A stretch of DNA of 64,000 nucleotides from Nitrospinaceae bacterium. GTDB taxonomy: Bacteria; Nitrospinota; Nitrospinia; Nitrospinales; Nitrospinaceae. The position numbers were made by a program, and so were the translations under genes. The DNA is taken from contig JAHELC010000039.1 in assembly GCA_024644405.1 (NCBI GenBank), positions 1-64,000 on the forward strand. Direction: 5' to 3'. Under the pieces are notes generated by a model. That model saw only the letters and a list, made by a program, of their open reading frames with translations. It was not told the DNA's origin and did no database searches. Shown piece after piece: positions 61,949 to 64,000 of this stretch. How positions within the stretch are numbered: the first letter of the stretch is position 1; every line of letters begins with the position of its first letter.

Positions 61949-63532
61949 ATGGCTAAAGTTCTGATCATCAATCCCGTGGTTCGTGAAGAAGATGTTCCAC
62001 GTCATGTTCCGTACGGCCTGGCCTTGCTGGCCTCAATCGCTATCGAACGCGGCCACCAGGTCCAGGTGTACGACGAAAACGCCTGGCGTCAGGGCGAGGA
62101 AACCCTGCGCGAAGTCTTAAAGGCGGATCAATGGGACGCCCTGGCCCTCGGCGGCATCACCACCGCTTACGGCTCTATCAAAAAAATTGTGAAGCTGGCC
62201 CGCGAGGTCTGCCCGAAAACCACCATCGTGCTGGGAGGCGGGGTGCTGACCTCACTACCGCGGGAAATCATGACCTTCCTGCCACAAGTGAACGTCGGTT
62301 GCGTGGGTGAAGGATTTGACACCTTTCCGGAAATTCTGGATGCCATCGATCAGGGCAAACAAAACTGGGCCGATATTCCGGGAACCATCTCCAGAAATAA
62401 TAACGGTGAATTCGTTCTTTCACCCGAACGCGATTTGTTGATGGACCTCGATTCTCTGCCCTATCCGGCATGGGACCTGTTTCCTCTGGAAGAAGTCTAT
62501 TTCAAAAACAGCGAAGCCCTGTTCTCCGAAGAGGGCATGCTGGCCAAACGGCGACTGGACATCAATGCCAGTTACGGCTGCTCATTGATTTGCCGATACT
62601 GCTACCACTTGGGGCTCTCCGGGGACATGCGGTACAAGGATGACAGCGAAGGCAATCCCAATGTGGAGTTCGATGAACCGGGCAACTACACTCGTATCAT
62701 CCGCTATCACAGTCCTGAATACATTGTGAAGATGATCAAGCACATTTACGACAAATACCAGGTCGATTTTGTCAGCTTCCTCGATGAAAACCTGATGACC
62801 ATGAATACATCCTCTGGCGGGACCTGGATGAAGCAAATTTGCGATCTCATGAAAGAAAACGGTTTGGCTCCCGAACCACAATATGATGAGAGCGGAGAAC
62901 TTACCGGCTGGAAGGGCATTCACTGGAGCGGTACCAGTCATGCTTCCTTGTGCAATCCCGAAATACTCAAGACCATGCGCGAAGCAGGGTGCTCCCACCT
63001 GGTCTACGGTTACGAATCATTTGCTCCACATGTGATGAAAACCGTTGGCAAAGGGGCCACCGTAAAAAACAACTACCGCAGTTTTTTCTGGACGCTTGAA
63101 TCTGGCATTCGCCCCATCCCCAACATCATTATAGGGTTTCCGAACGAAGATTTTGATTCCATACGCGATAATATGCTGGCCTGGGATGAGTTGGGTATCG
63201 TAGTCAAGCCCCATTTTGCGACTCCCTATCCCGGTTCTGAATGGTTTACTGTTTATCGCAAATCCATCGAAGAACAATATGGTGGAGACTTGGAAGCGTT
63301 TATACTCGATCTCGGGGATGCCAGCCAAATTTCGGCCATCATCAGTCATAATTTTAATACCGTTGAACTGGTGGGCCTGCGCGAAATGATGCTGACCCGC
63401 AACACCCGGTTGATCGATAATTATGAAAAAATCTGGAGAAACAACCATAAGATTCCAAAAGAACAGCCCTCCACCCTATTCCTCAAACAAACTCCAACTG
63501 GAGTATTGCTCGATCAACCCGTTCAGGGTTAA
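61949..63532 (+). CDS. B12-binding radical SAM protein
   Basis: The 527-residue protein has an N-terminal cobalamin-binding domain (about 1-140, VLIINPVV, LALGGITTAYG, VLGGGVLTSLP) and a radical SAM core with Cys211, Cys215 and Cys218 (CSLICRYC) as cluster ligands. Family members methylate, rearrange or epimerise unactivated carbons. Seven bases separate it from the DUF115 gene and GAGGAG precedes the ATG. It probably modifies the sugar, but the reaction is not predictable from sequence. Confidence 0.9.
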   Translation: MAKVLIINPVVREEDVPRHVPYGLALLASIAIERGHQVQVYDENAWRQGEETLREVLKADQWDALALGGITTAYGSIKKIVKLAREVCPKTTIVLGGGVLTSLPREIMTFLPQVNVGCVGEGFDTFPEILDAIDQGKQNWADIPGTISRNNNGEFVLSPERDLLMDLDSLPYPAWDLFPLEEVYFKNSEALFSEEGMLAKRRLDINASYGCSLICRYCYHLGLSGDMRYKDDSEGNPNVEFDEPGNYTRIIRYHSPEYIVKMIKHIYDKYQVDFVSFLDENLMTMNTSSGGTWMKQICDLMKENGLAPEPQYDESGELTGWKGIHWSGTSHASLCNPEILKTMREAGCSHLVYGYESFAPHVMKTVGKGATVKNNYRSFFWTLESGIRPIPNIIIGFPNEDFDSIRDNMLAWDELGIVVKPHFATPYPGSEWFTVYRKSIEEQYGGDLEAFILDLGDASQISAIISHNFNTVELVGLREMMLTRNTRLIDNYEKIWRNNHKIPKEQPSTLFLKQTPTGVLLDQPVQG

Positions 63533-63586
63533 ACTAACTCACGGTTTTCTTACCATTTTTTTCCAACCAAACAGGAAATTCAATTA

Positions 63587-64000
63587 ATGAGTTGTTTCGT
63601 CATCGCCGAGGCGGGCGTGAATCATAACGGATCGGAAGACCTGGCACTGCAATTGATCGAGACCGCAGCCCAGGCTGGAGCGGATGCCGTCAAGTTTCAA
63701 ACCTTCCGGGCGGAATCCCTGGTCGCCCCCGGAGCTGAAAAAGCCGCATACCAGAAAACCAATACTCAGGAAGGTGATCAGTTCTCCATGATCCGAAAAC
63801 TGGAACTTTCCCGGGACCTTCACCGCACTCTTAAGAGCCGTTGCGATGAACAAGGCATCGAATTCATGTCCACTGCGTTTGACCCGGCTTCAGCGGACTT
63901 TCTGGTGGACTTGGGTATCCAGCGTATCAAAATCCCTTCCGGTGAACTGACCAACCTGCCCTTCATCGCCTACCTTGCGGAAAAGGGGCTCCCTGTTATA
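63587..64000 (+). CDS. NeuB-type nonulosonic acid synthase, N-terminal part
   Basis: The frame starts at ATG 63587 and runs off the right edge after 138 residues. VIAEAGVNHNGS (5-16), AVKFQTF, STAFDPASADFLV and RIKIPSGELTNLPF are the NeuB/LegI/PseI TIM-barrel motifs. It condenses phosphoenolpyruvate with a six-carbon amino sugar to make a sialic-acid-like nine-carbon acid. AGGAAA lies 12 bases upstream. The C-terminal antifreeze-like domain is outside. Confidence 0.93.
   Translation, partial: MSCFVIAEAGVNHNGSEDLALQLIETAAQAGADAVKFQTFRAESLVAPGAEKAAYQKTNTQEGDQFSMIRKLELSRDLHRTLKSRCDEQGIEFMSTAFDPASADFLVDLGIQRIKIPSGELTNLPFIAYLAEKGLPVI

Noticed and set aside
1-64000. CRISPR arrays, insertion sequences and prophage genes
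   Set aside because: No regularly spaced direct repeats, transposase, integrase or phage structural motifs were seen on either strand.

Overview
The window is chromosomal DNA of a Gram-negative bacterium. Outer-membrane-type adaptors (HlyD family), an MlaC-like periplasmic protein, several lipoproteins with a lipobox Cys, an RND transporter and heptosyltransferase-like enzymes all point to a double membrane. The gene content would fit a Nitrospinota or deltaproteobacterial-type lineage, but nothing here (no rRNA, no diagnostic marker) proves it. Two tRNAs (Leu-UAA, Thr-UGU) are present; no CRISPR array, insertion sequence or phage gene was recognised.

Region 1 (1-7.95 kb) is the most unusual part. 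After the tail of an acidic protein and a DUF3467 gene comes a tightly packed four-gene cassette on the plus strand: a GAF-containing HlyD adaptor, an M50 (site-2-protease type) metalloprotease with a PqqD-like N-terminus and an HlyD-like C-terminus, a short SecA-like ATPase, and a second exported HlyD adaptor. Together they look like a hybrid export machine.

Region 2 (8-39.7 kb) is ordinary chromosome with mixed orientation. It holds tRNA-Leu, an Nfu iron-sulfur scaffold, a type 2 asparaginase, a bactofilin-like membrane protein, an isoprenylcysteine methyltransferase-like protein, purD, an MlaC-like gene followed by a GHMP sugar kinase, TPR and exported proteins, pepA with a four-helix membrane protein, a Vgb-like beta-propeller, an orphan NuoF-like flavoprotein, two leucine-rich-repeat proteins, an oligopeptide-binding lipoprotein, two glycosyltransferases, two small zinc or ferritin-like genes, three genes of histidine degradation (formiminoglutamase-like, hutU, hutI), a PEGA lipoprotein and an RND/MMPL exporter.

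Region 3 (39.8-45.7 kb) has tRNA-Thr, small membrane proteins and lipoproteins, a kinase-like protein, and an MBOAT plus AlgJ/AlgX-like pair for O-acetylation of an exported polysaccharide.

Region 4 (45.7-64 kb) is a surface-glycan cluster: a FlaA1/WbpM-type dehydratase, a MurJ-type flippase, an aldolase-family protein, an initiating sugar transferase, an asparagine synthetase, a GT-B protein, the WbpG-HisF-HisH amidotransferase set, an acylneuraminate cytidylyltransferase, a polysaccharide deacetylase, a formyltransferase, a methyltransferase, a tiny coupled gene, a DUF115 (Maf-type) protein, a B12-binding radical SAM protein and the start of a NeuB-type synthase. The set indicates a nonulosonic acid (legionaminic or pseudaminic type) with acetamidino, formyl or methyl decoration, carried on a glycan or glycoprotein. 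Parts of this region (57.3-61.9 kb) are visibly more AT-rich than the rest.
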